Source of the DNA: CAZHFA01 sp964534945
GTDB taxonomy: Bacteria > Bdellovibrionota_C > UBA2361 > CAKMMH01
Direction: 5' to 3'
Assembly: GCA_964534945.1 (NCBI GenBank)
Contig: CAZHSB010000043.1
Coordinates: forward strand, 1-15,349
Length of the DNA: 15,349 bases
Made by a program: the position numbers and the translations under genes. Shown piece after piece: positions 1 through 6,318 of this stretch. Each line of letters begins with the position of its first letter. The first letter of the stretch is position 1. Below the pieces are notes generated by a model. That model was not told the DNA's origin. It saw only the letters and a program-made list of their open reading frames with translations, and ran no database searches.

Positions 1-171
1 CTTAATAACAAAAGATAACATTACTAAAAAAACAAAATGGAGTGGCAAGAATTTGGTTATTTTCTAAATAATTTTTATTGATAGGAAATTTCACTTCCAG
101 CGGTATCCACTTTCCTTTTTTATGTAAAACCAAAAAATTTAATTGCCCTACCAATTTTTGGTTTACCAATT

Positions 172-187
172 TTGGTAGTCACCTCCT
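172..187 (+). repeat. 16-bp repeat motif, copy 1 (left end)
   Basis: The sequence is TTGGTAGTCACCTCCT. It is repeated directly at 279-294 and inverted at 486-501. It lies directly after a near-palindromic TACCAATTTTGGTA (164-177), so this end can also form its own small hairpin. Confidence 0.6.
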
Positions 188-278
188 ATTTTTTTAATAA
201 AATTTTCACAACATGGTTGGTATTTCAATGAATGTTGGAGAGGTGTTTTGAATTTATAATTTTATTATTTTTGAAATA

Positions 279-294
279 TTGGTAGTCACTTCTT
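279..294 (+). repeat. 16-bp repeat motif, copy 2
   Basis: The sequence is TTGGTAGTCACTTCTT, in the same orientation as copy 1 with two C-to-T differences. It may be the left end of a shorter nested element ending at 501. Confidence 0.5.
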
Positions 295-315
295 TTTTCC
301 AACCAAAAATTCTCG

Positions 316-332
316 TTGCCCTGAAAGGGCAA
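316..332. repeat. GAA-loop hairpin 1
   Basis: TTGCCCT-GAA-AGGGCAA forms a perfect 7-bp stem with a three-base loop. It has the same architecture (stem closing in CT/AG around GAA) as the hairpin at 450-466. No U-run follows on either strand that would make it an intrinsic terminator. Confidence 0.6.
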
Positions 333-359
333 GCTACTGAAATATAGTGTACCGATGCA

Positions 360-416
360 CCTGCGTTGAAAATGCTATACAACCCAGCCTGGGGGTAAGC
401 GCGAATGAAATGAGCG
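360..416 (+). repeat. 57-bp inverted repeat, left arm
   Basis: This arm begins CCTGCGTTGAAAATGC and ends GCGCGAATGAAATGAGCG. It matches the reverse complement of 594-650 at 49 of 57 positions by hand alignment. It contains its own near-palindrome, GGGG...GCGC...GCGC...CCCC (391-424), which could fold as an interrupted stem. It lies inside the 172-501 candidate element, while the right arm lies outside it. Confidence 0.7.
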
Positions 417-449
417 CGTGCCCCTGATACAAAAAGCCACCCCCCAACC

Positions 450-466
450 GCAGACTGAAAGTCTGC
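450..466. repeat. GAA-loop hairpin 2
   Basis: GCAGACT-GAA-AGTCTGC forms a perfect 7-bp stem with a GAA loop. It matches hairpin 1 in stem length, loop and closing pairs although the outer stem bases differ. Such compensated change suggests that structure, not sequence, is conserved. Confidence 0.6.
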
Positions 467-485
467 AACAAAAATTCAAAAACAA

Positions 486-501
486 AGGAGGTGCCTACCA
501 A
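486..501 (-). repeat. 16-bp repeat motif, copy 3 (inverted, right end)
   Basis: The plus strand reads AGGAGGTGCCTACCAA, the inverse of copy 1 with one mismatch. It contains a strong Shine-Dalgarno-like AGGAGGTG, but no start codon with an open frame follows at usual spacing, so it is not read as a ribosome binding site. Confidence 0.6.
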
Positions 502-510
502 AAAAGTGCA

Positions 511-580
511 TGTCCCGTAATTTTTCGTGTGTCCCGTAATTTTTCGTGTCCCGTAATTTTTTTTGTCCTGTAATTTTTTT
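511..580 (+). repeat. Tandem repeat, four units of about 17 bp
   Basis: The unit TGTCCCGTAATTTTTCG occurs at 511-527 and 530-546 (identical), at 547-562 (T-rich end) and at 564-580 (one C-to-T change and a longer T tract). Period is 19, 17 and 17 bp. Longer T tracts in the last two units fit slippage. No reading frame spans the array. Confidence 0.75.
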
Positions 581-593
581 AGCTAGGGTACAA

Positions 594-650
594 CGCTTAT
601 TTCATTCGCGCTTAACCTTGGGCTGTGTTGTATGGCGTTTTCAACGCAGG
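594..650 (-). repeat. 57-bp inverted repeat, right arm
   Basis: This is the reverse complement of 360-416 with eight mismatches, most of them transitions. Read on the minus strand it also starts CCTGCGTTGAAAACGCC and contains GCGCGAATGAAATAAGCG. The two arms enclose 177 bp that hold one hairpin, one 16-bp repeat copy and the four-unit tandem repeat. Confidence 0.7.
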
Positions 651-677
651 GATATTGAATATACGAAAATTTTTTAG

Positions 678-696
678 TATGAAAAGTTTTTTCATA
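678..696. repeat. AT-rich hairpin TATGAAAA/TTTTCATA
   Basis: TATGAAAA (678-685) pairs perfectly with TTTTCATA (689-696) around a three-base loop. It is isolated between the repeat cluster and the promoter of the next gene. Function unknown. The rest of 651-823 shows nothing I recognise. Confidence 0.4.
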
Positions 697-823
697 TAGT
701 TGTTTCTAAATTCTTTAAGAAGAAAACAAATCTTCCAGAGGCGAACATAATGCCTTGAAATACAAAAGTTTTTTTTGTAAATAAAAATTGATTAAAATCT
801 GATAAAATAGTGCAATAGATCAG

Positions 824-852
824 GTTACACGTTCTATTATTTTTACTAAAAT
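824..852 (+). promoter_or_regulatory. Candidate sigma70-type promoter for the 897-1784 gene
   Basis: GTTACA (824-829, 4 of 6) and TAAAAT (847-852, 5 of 6) are separated by 17 bp. A transcript starting near 859 would have a leader of about 38 nt with AAGGA about 9 nt before the ATG. In DNA this AT-rich such matches are common, so support is moderate. Confidence 0.4.
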
Positions 853-896
853 AAAAACTATCTATAAGAGAAAATTTACAAAAAGGAATTATAAGT

Positions 897-1784
897 ATGC
901 AAGCATCAACCTTACAAGACGAAAATTTTGAAAAAAAACATTCTTCTCGAAGACAAGGAAGCGATGATTTATTAAATAATAATATGCACGAGTCTAACGT
1001 CGATCTTGAATATCGATTACCGTTACGTACACAATATATGATAGGAGAAATGCGTAATGGAGAAAGGTATACGACGCCAGATTATATTGCAAAATATATA
1101 AAATTATTTACAGAAAAAACTAATTGTGATTGTATGCTAGATTTAGGATCTGCAGGCAAAGTTTTTCTTAATGAAGATATCCAAAATATTTTAAAATCTT
1201 CGGGACTTTCAACATATGTTGGTGTTGATCTTGCTTTTGAAAATGGAAATAGGAAAGAAAGTGAGAATTCTCTTGTAATAATTTCTTATAGAAAAGAAAT
1301 TCTCGATACTTTAAGAGAAATGCCAAATAATTATGCGCATGTACATATGTGTGGGCTTGATTCTTCAATATATAAATTAACGAGTGAGTGGGGAAGTGCA
1401 GTAATAAATGAAGTAAAAAGGATTGTTCCTGTTGGGGGATTTTTTTCAACAGATGATTTATCTCCTGTGGCGGAAATTTTCCAATCTAAATCTCAAAATT
1501 TTGCAAAATTTAGAAACTTAGTTAAAGAAAGATATGATATATTAGTAGGCTCAGCTACGAAACAAAGTGATCAAAGTGAAGGAGAAGCGATATTGAATAT
1601 TATGCATCAACTGTCAGAATTTAAGTCTAAAGGAGATGATATAATTTCAAATGTAAAAGGCTTTCCTAACTTTAATAATTTTGTATTTGATATGCCAGAA
1701 TTTGGACTGCGTACCTATTCAAATGGAACATATTGTGAAAAATCTGAAATTAGTAGATTTATTTTTGAGAATATACAAAAATAA
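897..1784 (+). CDS. Class I SAM-dependent methyltransferase-fold protein, orphan
   Basis: I do not recognise a specific family. The first 40 residues are polar and probably disordered. Residues 79-87 (CMLDLGSAG) look like methyltransferase motif I (D-x-G-x-G), and 107-112 (YVGVDL) like the strand ending in the acidic residue that contacts SAM ribose. Residues 168-183 (AVINEVKRIVPVGGFF) resemble the post-catalytic stretch 'E-x-x-R-x-x-x-x-GG' common in this fold. A DNA, protein or small-molecule target cannot be deduced. The start is supported by AAGGA about 9 nt upstream. It stands alone next to a repeat-rich region, convergent with the epimerase gene. Motif I is not canonical (GSAG), so it may be catalytically altered. 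Confidence 0.55.
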   Translation: MQASTLQDENFEKKHSSRRQGSDDLLNNNMHESNVDLEYRLPLRTQYMIGEMRNGERYTTPDYIAKYIKLFTEKTNCDCMLDLGSAGKVFLNEDIQNILKSSGLSTYVGVDLAFENGNRKESENSLVIISYRKEILDTLREMPNNYAHVHMCGLDSSIYKLTSEWGSAVINEVKRIVPVGGFFSTDDLSPVAEIFQSKSQNFAKFRNLVKERYDILVGSATKQSDQSEGEAILNIMHQLSEFKSKGDDIISNVKGFPNFNNFVFDMPEFGLRTYSNGTYCEKSEISRFIFENIQK

Positions 1785-1807
1785 TATTTTTAAAATTACA
1801 TATTATT
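1780..1807. terminator. Possible weak bidirectional AT-only hairpin between convergent genes
   Basis: AATAATAT (1780-1787) pairs with ATATTATT (1800-1807) across a 12-nt loop and covers both convergent stop codons. An all-AU stem with a large loop is weak, so this is a guess from position. Confidence 0.2.
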
Positions 1808-2785
1808 AGAAGAAAGATATTTATCTTCTTTCTCTAAATAATTTTGGACATAATCTTTTATCGCATCTTCTAAAGAATGAAATTTTAAATTAATGCCTGT
1901 AGATCTTAATTTTTCAATATTGGCTTTCGTATAATATTGATATTGTTTTTTTAATCCCTCTGGCATATCAATATACTGAATATTTGATGGAAGTCTTAAA
2001 GCTGAAAAAACTGAGTTTGCCAAGTCATTCCAACTTCTTTCAATTGACGTTCCAACATTTAATAGTCCATTTATTTTAGGCTTTTGTAAAAGTTGCCACA
2101 TAATATCAACACAATCCTTTATGTAGATAAAATCCCTTACTTGTTCACCATCTTTAAAATCTGGAGAATATGATTTAAAAAGTTTTATTACCTTTTCATT
2201 TTTCACAACATCATAAGACTTTTTAATCATGCTTGCCATGTCACCCTTATGATATTCATTAGGGCCAAAAACATTAAAAAATTTTAAACCAAGAATATTC
2301 TTAAAAACTCCATTTCTCGATGCCCAAAGATCAAATAAATGTTTTGAAAATCCATATGGATTAAGGGGTTTTAGTTGTAATAATTCATGCTCTGTTTGTA
2401 TATCTTCATATCCACAAGCGCCATCTCCATAAGTGGCTGCACTACTTGCGTACATAAGGCGAACTTTGTTATTTACACAATATTTTGCGATTTCTTGAGA
2501 GTATCTATAATTATTTTCTAGTAAAAAATCTACATCTCGTTCAGTTGTGCTGGAGCACGCCCCCATGTGAACAATAGCGTTAATATCCCTAAGACCATCT
2601 GAAATAATTTCGTTTAAAAAATCAGACTTTCCCATAATATCCGTATAGTTAAGATTTCTTAAATTAAGCCACTTCCCATCAGACTTAAGATCATCAACAA
2701 TCAAAATATCGGTAATATTTTTTGAATTTAATTTTGCGATAAATGCACTTCCAATAAAACCTGCACCACCTGTAACGATATACAT
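1796..2785 (-). CDS. hldD: ADP-L-glycero-D-manno-heptose 6-epimerase
   Basis: This extended short-chain dehydrogenase/reductase converts ADP-D-glycero-D-manno-heptose to the L-glycero form, the last step in making the heptose donor for lipopolysaccharide inner core; the enzyme is cytoplasmic. Visible features are the NAD(P)-binding GGAGFIGS (6-13), the conserved SSAATYG (114-120), the catalytic Y144-x-x-x-K148 pair, the HldD-typical FFNVFGPNEYHKGDMAS (169-185), and YQYYTKANIEKLR (282-294) near the C-terminus. The last two separate HldD from UDP-glucose 4-epimerases. Its 329 residues are close to the usual 310-330. AAAGGAGA lies 6 nt before the ATG. It stands alone, without the other heptose genes nearby. 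It is the best evidence here for an LPS-type outer membrane. Confidence 0.93.
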   Translation of the reverse strand: MYIVTGGAGFIGSAFIAKLNSKNITDILIVDDLKSDGKWLNLRNLNYTDIMGKSDFLNEIISDGLRDINAIVHMGACSSTTERDVDFLLENNYRYSQEIAKYCVNNKVRLMYASSAATYGDGACGYEDIQTEHELLQLKPLNPYGFSKHLFDLWASRNGVFKNILGLKFFNVFGPNEYHKGDMASMIKKSYDVVKNEKVIKLFKSYSPDFKDGEQVRDFIYIKDCVDIMWQLLQKPKINGLLNVGTSIERSWNDLANSVFSALRLPSNIQYIDMPEGLKKQYQYYTKANIEKLRSTGINLKFHSLEDAIKDYVQNYLEKEDKYLSSNNM

Positions 2786-2856
2786 GGAATCTCCTTTTAC
2801 ATTGTTAAAATTTACAAATATTTTTTACAATGCTACTCTACACAATAAGTAAATTT

Positions 2857-2885
2857 TTATCTAGAATCAAATTGTTTTTTATAAT
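2857..2885 (+). promoter_or_regulatory. Candidate promoter giving a near-leaderless mRNA for the YdjM-like gene
   Basis: A perfect TATAAT lies at 2880-2885, with a poor -35 (TTATCT, 2857-2862) 17 bp upstream. Transcription would start near 2892, only about 3 nt before the ATG at 2895, and no Shine-Dalgarno is visible. The -10 is convincing and the -35 is not. Confidence 0.4.
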
Positions 2886-2894
2886 GAAAATAAG

Positions 2895-3470
2895 ATGAAA
2901 GGAACAACGCATATTGTAACAGGAATTGGTTTTTCTTTGGTGTTAGAAACGTATTTGCCATGTCAATTTATGGCAAATATGATACTTGGGGTGTTTTTGG
3001 GTTCTTTAATGCCAGATATTGATGCAGATGGATTAATAGCAAAACCTGGGAAATTATTAGGAGTTAAGGCAAAGAATCTTCGTGAATTTTTTAATTTGAT
3101 GGGACATCTTGTTTCAAAAGTTATACAAAGTTTTACAAAACATCGTGGATTTTTTCATTGGCCAATTATTGGAATGATATTAACTTTGCTAGGATATTTT
3201 ATAGACTCTACTTTTCTTTTTTATTTTGGTATCGGATATTTTATTCATTGTATTTTAGATATGTTTAATGGGGAGGGAGTTCCCGTATTTGCCCCGCTAA
3301 GTTTAAAAAAAAGATCTATAGCCGATATAAAATATGGAGGAATTGGAGAGACTCTTTATTTAATAATTTTTGCATGTATCGTTATCTTTTTTCTAAAAGA
3401 TGATATTAAAAAAGATTTACTTGAAATAAAATACAAGGATCGTAATCCTTATTCGGATATTCAATATTAA
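2895..3470 (+). CDS. YdjM/DUF457-type inner-membrane putative metal-dependent hydrolase
   Basis: This resembles the membrane family typified by E. coli YdjM (LexA-regulated, biochemical function unproven) and related YfhO/YvsG-type proteins. Typical features are the N-terminal THxxTG (5-10, H6), a PDID motif (40-43), HRGFFHWP (83-90) and H118-x-x-x-D122 in the last hydrophobic part. These His and Asp residues are the presumed metal ligands. About four hydrophobic segments are seen (near 12-40, 88-103, 106-122, 150-167). Length of 191 fits the family. There is no good ribosome binding site, in line with a near-leaderless message. It is convergent with cstA. The hydrolase label rests on family naming only. 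Confidence 0.8.
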   Translation: MKGTTHIVTGIGFSLVLETYLPCQFMANMILGVFLGSLMPDIDADGLIAKPGKLLGVKAKNLREFFNLMGHLVSKVIQSFTKHRGFFHWPIIGMILTLLGYFIDSTFLFYFGIGYFIHCILDMFNGEGVPVFAPLSLKKRSIADIKYGGIGETLYLIIFACIVIFFLKDDIKKDLLEIKYKDRNPYSDIQY

Positions 3471-3497
3471 TTAATTTATTAGTTTATCCTTGTTTTC

Positions 3498-4919
3498 CTA
3501 GTGTGTTTTCTTCGTTATCTTTGAACGTAAGAATAAGATACTAGCCACAATTGATGTAAGAATCCCTATAAAAATAGATAAGTTTAAATTTAAATTAAAG
3601 CCGATTTTTATATAAAGAATAAAAGATATACAAACTGCCGTCATGAATATTGCAGGCAAGAATGTAACAAAATAATTTTTATTTTTTCTTTTTAAATAGA
3701 TAGAAATTGTCCAAAGCATGATGGCTGCCAAAGATTGGTTCGCCCAACCAAAATATTTCCAAAGTTCAGAAATACTAATTGAGCTTAAGAATATTCCTAT
3801 AGTTAAAACAAGGATACTTAAGATTAATCTATTTAAAGTTTTTTTCTGACTAAGATTAAAAGAATCAGCAATTGTTAACCTTGCAGATCTAAATGCCGTA
3901 TCTCCAGATGTAATGGATAAAAAGACTACGGCAAGAACGGTTAATATTCCTCCGATATTCCCAAAAAAGTAATTTGACATTTCTAGGATTGCGCCATTCG
4001 GGCCAGATTTTTCCACAACATTTAATAAACCTCCTGTTTCTTTGTAAAAGCCGATTCCTGCTGATGCCCAAACAAGGGCTACAATACTTTCACAGATCAT
4101 TGCACCATAAAATATTTTTCTACCATCTTTTTCATTTGTTAAACATCTTGCCATCATTGGAGATTGTGTTGCATGGAAACCACTTATTGCCCCGCAAGCA
4201 ATTGTTATAAATAAAACTGGGAATAAAGGTTCGTGGTTTGGATGCAAGTTCTCAAAAAGAGGAAGTGTATAAAGGATATCGCCCGTTTTAAATAATGTAC
4301 AAAAAAGCCCAAAAGTAACGATTAAAAGTGTTAATCCAAAAAATGGATAAAGTTTAGCAATAATCTTGTCTATTGGAAGAAAAGTGGAAAGAAAATAATA
4401 AAGGAAAATAATAGTTATCCAAAAACTATAAGAAAGTTGAGGAATGGAATCTCCAAATTTTAATTCTTTTAGCATATTAGCAGGAGCCGTAGCAAATACA
4501 GTCCCGACTAAAATTAAGATAATGGCAAGAAAAATAAAAAGAGATATTTTTGCAAAATTCCCGAATAATTTTTCTACTAAAAATGTGGGAGATTTTCCCT
4601 TGTATCTTACAGAGAGCATTCCTGACAAATAATCATGAACAGCTCCTCCAAAAATTCCTCCAAAAACAATCCATAAAAGGCACGATGGACCATAAATAGC
4701 ACCAAGAATAGGGCCATAAACAGGTCCAAGCCCTGCTATGTTTAAAAATTGAATGAGAAAAATTTTATATTTTGGAAGAGGCATGAAATCTACATCATCT
4801 CTGTATTTTATTGCAGGGGTTTTCTTTGAAGGGTCTGCGCCAAAAATTTTTTCTAGATAAGATGAATAGAAAAAATACGCTAAAATAAGAAGTGCTAAAA
4901 AAAATAAAAATAAGAGCAT
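3498..4919 (-). CDS. cstA: CstA-family transporter, short form
   Basis: This is an integral membrane protein of the carbon-starvation CstA family, whose studied members import pyruvate or peptides. Evidence is the family signature NIAGLGPVYGPILGAIYGP (60-78), then GGAVHDYLSGMLSVRYKGKS (91-110), and hydrophobic segments to the end. At 473 residues it matches the short branch of the family, while E. coli CstA and BtsT are about 700. The translation start is an ATG with only a weak CGGAAA upstream. The gene lies 88 nt downstream of a receiver-histidine kinase on the same strand. Other CstA/BtsT proteins are controlled by two-component systems, so a link is possible but not shown. Substrate cannot be read from sequence. 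Confidence 0.92.
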   Translation of the reverse strand: MLLFLFFLALLILAYFFYSSYLEKIFGADPSKKTPAIKYRDDVDFMPLPKYKIFLIQFLNIAGLGPVYGPILGAIYGPSCLLWIVFGGIFGGAVHDYLSGMLSVRYKGKSPTFLVEKLFGNFAKISLFIFLAIILILVGTVFATAPANMLKELKFGDSIPQLSYSFWITIIFLYYFLSTFLPIDKIIAKLYPFFGLTLLIVTFGLFCTLFKTGDILYTLPLFENLHPNHEPLFPVLFITIACGAISGFHATQSPMMARCLTNEKDGRKIFYGAMICESIVALVWASAGIGFYKETGGLLNVVEKSGPNGAILEMSNYFFGNIGGILTVLAVVFLSITSGDTAFRSARLTIADSFNLSQKKTLNRLILSILVLTIGIFLSSISISELWKYFGWANQSLAAIMLWTISIYLKRKNKNYFVTFLPAIFMTAVCISFILYIKIGFNLNLNLSIFIGILTSIVASILFLRSKITKKTH

Positions 4920-4961
4920 ATGTTATTTCCGTTTTATAAAAGATATCTTTGTTTTTTTAAT

Positions 4962-4967
4962 ATTATA
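4962..4967 (-). promoter_or_regulatory. Candidate -10 element for cstA
   Basis: On the minus strand a perfect TATAAT would give a start about 35 nt before the cstA ATG. The -35 at 17-18 bp (TATTTA/TTATTT) is poor, so this promoter may need an activator, or the gene may be read through from the kinase gene. Confidence 0.35.
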
Positions 4968-5007
4968 TGTTTTTGCTAGAAGAATAAATAATCCTTTTTC
5001 ATAAAAG

Positions 5008-6120
5008 CTAAACAATTGGAAGAGAAATTCTGACAATTGTTCCATTTCCTTCCCTGTTTTGAACTTCTAAAGAGCCATTGTTTGCTTTTATGTATTCTGA
5101 AGCAATAAAAAGTCCTGAGCCAGAGCCTTGTTGCTCTAGGAGTTCTCTATCTATCTGCGAAAATAATTTTATTGCATCGTTTGCTTTGTTTTGATCAATT
5201 CCGATGCCTCTATCGCAAACTTCTATAACGACATTTTTATCTTCTTTTAGCAAAAATATTTCTATTTCAACGATATCTTTTGAAAATTTTATAGCATTTT
5301 CAAAAATCCTATTTATTGCGTCTTGAATTTGCATGTCATAAATTTTTATTTCTGAATTACAACTACAATCTATAATTTTTAGACTTCCATTTAGATCTTT
5401 TTCAATTTTTTCTTTAGTATCAGCAACAAAATCATTAATAAAAGTATTTAATTTATAAATTTGAGATTTTTTTTGAGCTTCTCTTCTTGGAATACCAATT
5501 TCAATTTGTTGCAAAATTAAGAAATCAGAAATTAAATTTTCTAATCGTTCGCTTCCCTTTTGAATTGACGTTAAAAGACGTTCAATTTTATCTTGGCTAA
5601 AATGCTTTTGTCTTTCGATTAACAGCTCTGAGGTACTTTTAATTGCCATAAGTGGTGTTTTAAATTCATGTGATAAAGTATGTAAAATTCTTTTTTTATT
5701 ATTTTCTAAATTTTTTTCTATGGAGTGTTTTATATTTTCAACTCGTGTAATTTTCCCTTTTGCGATTGATAATAATTCTTGTGGATCAAAAGGCTTAAAT
5801 ATTATGTCGTCAACACCTGCTTCATGTACTTTGTTTAATTCCTCTTTATCATCAAGTGATGTTAATACGATGATTGGAACAGTTAAGTTAAGAGATGGAT
5901 CATTTATTTTATTACAAAAAGTTATTCCATCCATTTTAGGCATTAGTAAATCACAAAATATAAGGTCAAAAGATTGTGATTTTACACATTCTAATCCTTC
6001 CTCGCCATTGTTTGCGATTTTTATATTATAATTTTCTAAAGAGAGAAGCTTTTTTAAGCTATCTTGAACAATAGGATTATCTTCAATAATTAAAATGGAA
6101 GGATTTTCTTCAAATAACAA
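5008..6120 (-). CDS. Response-regulator receiver fused to a histidine kinase, soluble
   Basis: A receiver domain comes first (about 7-122): acidic pocket E13/D14, phospho-acceptor D57, T87 and K109. A short helical linker leads to a HisKA dimerisation domain with LSHEFKTP (H151 as phospho-acceptor). The HATPase_c domain follows, with N box FENAIKF (N275), G1 DRGIGI (303-308) and G2 GSGSGLF (332-338). All catalytic residues are present. No membrane segment or sensor domain is seen, so it probably takes its input through the receiver from another kinase, as in phosphorelays. The start is TTG at 6120-6118 with AAAGGGA about 5 nt upstream; I see no better ATG. The gene precedes cstA on the same strand. 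Its output partner is not in this window. Confidence 0.92.
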   Translation of the reverse strand: MLFEENPSILIIEDNPIVQDSLKKLLSLENYNIKIANNGEEGLECVKSQSFDLIFCDLLMPKMDGITFCNKINDPSLNLTVPIIVLTSLDDKEELNKVHEAGVDDIIFKPFDPQELLSIAKGKITRVENIKHSIEKNLENNKKRILHTLSHEFKTPLMAIKSTSELLIERQKHFSQDKIERLLTSIQKGSERLENLISDFLILQQIEIGIPRREAQKKSQIYKLNTFINDFVADTKEKIEKDLNGSLKIIDCSCNSEIKIYDMQIQDAINRIFENAIKFSKDIVEIEIFLLKEDKNVVIEVCDRGIGIDQNKANDAIKLFSQIDRELLEQQGSGSGLFIASEYIKANNGSLEVQNREGNGTIVRISLPIV

Positions 6121-6148
6121 AATATTCCCTTTAAGTGTTTGTTTTGAG

Positions 6149-6164
6149 GATTTTTATAAAAATC
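6149..6164. promoter_or_regulatory. 16-bp perfect palindrome, possible operator of the kinase gene
   Basis: GATTTTTATAAAAATC is a perfect palindrome 28 nt before the kinase start codon. On the minus strand it sits just after a possible promoter (TTGCCA at 6190-6195, 16 bp, TACTAA at 6168-6173, the latter poor). A regulator site is conceivable, but perfect AT palindromes arise readily at this base composition. Confidence 0.22.
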
Positions 6165-6258
6165 TATTTAGTATTAGTTTCGGGAAAATTGGCAAAAATC
6201 TTAAGATGCTTTAAAAACAAGAGAAGTTTAAGTAATTAGTTGAAATTTAATCAAATTA

Positions 6259-6288
6259 TTGTAACCTAATAAGGATCAAGAATAAAAT
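6259..6288 (+). promoter_or_regulatory. Candidate sigma70-type promoter for fabD
   Basis: TTGTAA (6259-6264) and TAAAAT (6283-6288) are 18 bp apart. This would give a leader of about 24 nt carrying AAAGGTG just before the fabD ATG. Confidence 0.42.
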
Positions 6289-6318
6289 TGTTTTAATTAA
6301 TATTAAAGTAAAGGTGTT

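Larger units (their letters stand above)
172..501. mobile_element. Candidate MITE-like element with 16-bp imperfect terminal inverted repeats
   Basis: The left end TTGGTAGTCACCTCCT (172-187) is the reverse complement of AGGAGGTGCCTACCAA (486-501) at 15 of 16 positions. This gives a 330-bp segment with inverted ends and no transposase. A further copy in the left orientation, TTGGTAGTCACTTCTT (279-294, 14 of 16), would give an alternative 223-bp element, 279-501. The interior is richer in G+C than its surroundings between about 305 and 480 and carries two hairpins. I saw no clear target-site duplication. The arrangement fits a non-autonomous element, nested copies or debris of one. It could also be an unrelated cluster of intergenic repeats. 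Confidence 0.4.

Noticed and set aside
100..187. Minus-strand GTG frame of about 20 codons beginning inside the first 16-bp repeat
   Set aside because: The GTG would overlap the Shine-Dalgarno-like bases themselves, the frame is very short, and the sequence is explained as the repeat end.
300..660. CRISPR array
   Set aside because: Repeats are either inverted, or tandem without spacers; no regular repeat-spacer pattern and no cas genes.
1168..1449. Minus-strand open frame of 93 codons inside the methyltransferase-like gene
   Set aside because: Low-complexity Phe/Leu/His-rich product typical of the antisense of an AT-rich gene; no ribosome binding site; the plus-strand frame has recognisable motifs.
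3437..3452. AAGGAT-CGTA-ATCCTT hairpin as a terminator of the YdjM-like gene
   Set aside because: It lies inside the coding region before the stop codon and is not followed by a T-run.
3974..4210. Plus-strand open frame of 78 codons inside cstA
   Set aside because: Antisense of a clear membrane transporter gene; His/Leu-rich product with no family resemblance.
5720..6031. Plus-strand open frame of 103 codons inside the receiver domain
   Set aside because: Antisense of the conserved receiver-domain sequence that contains D57, T87 and K109.
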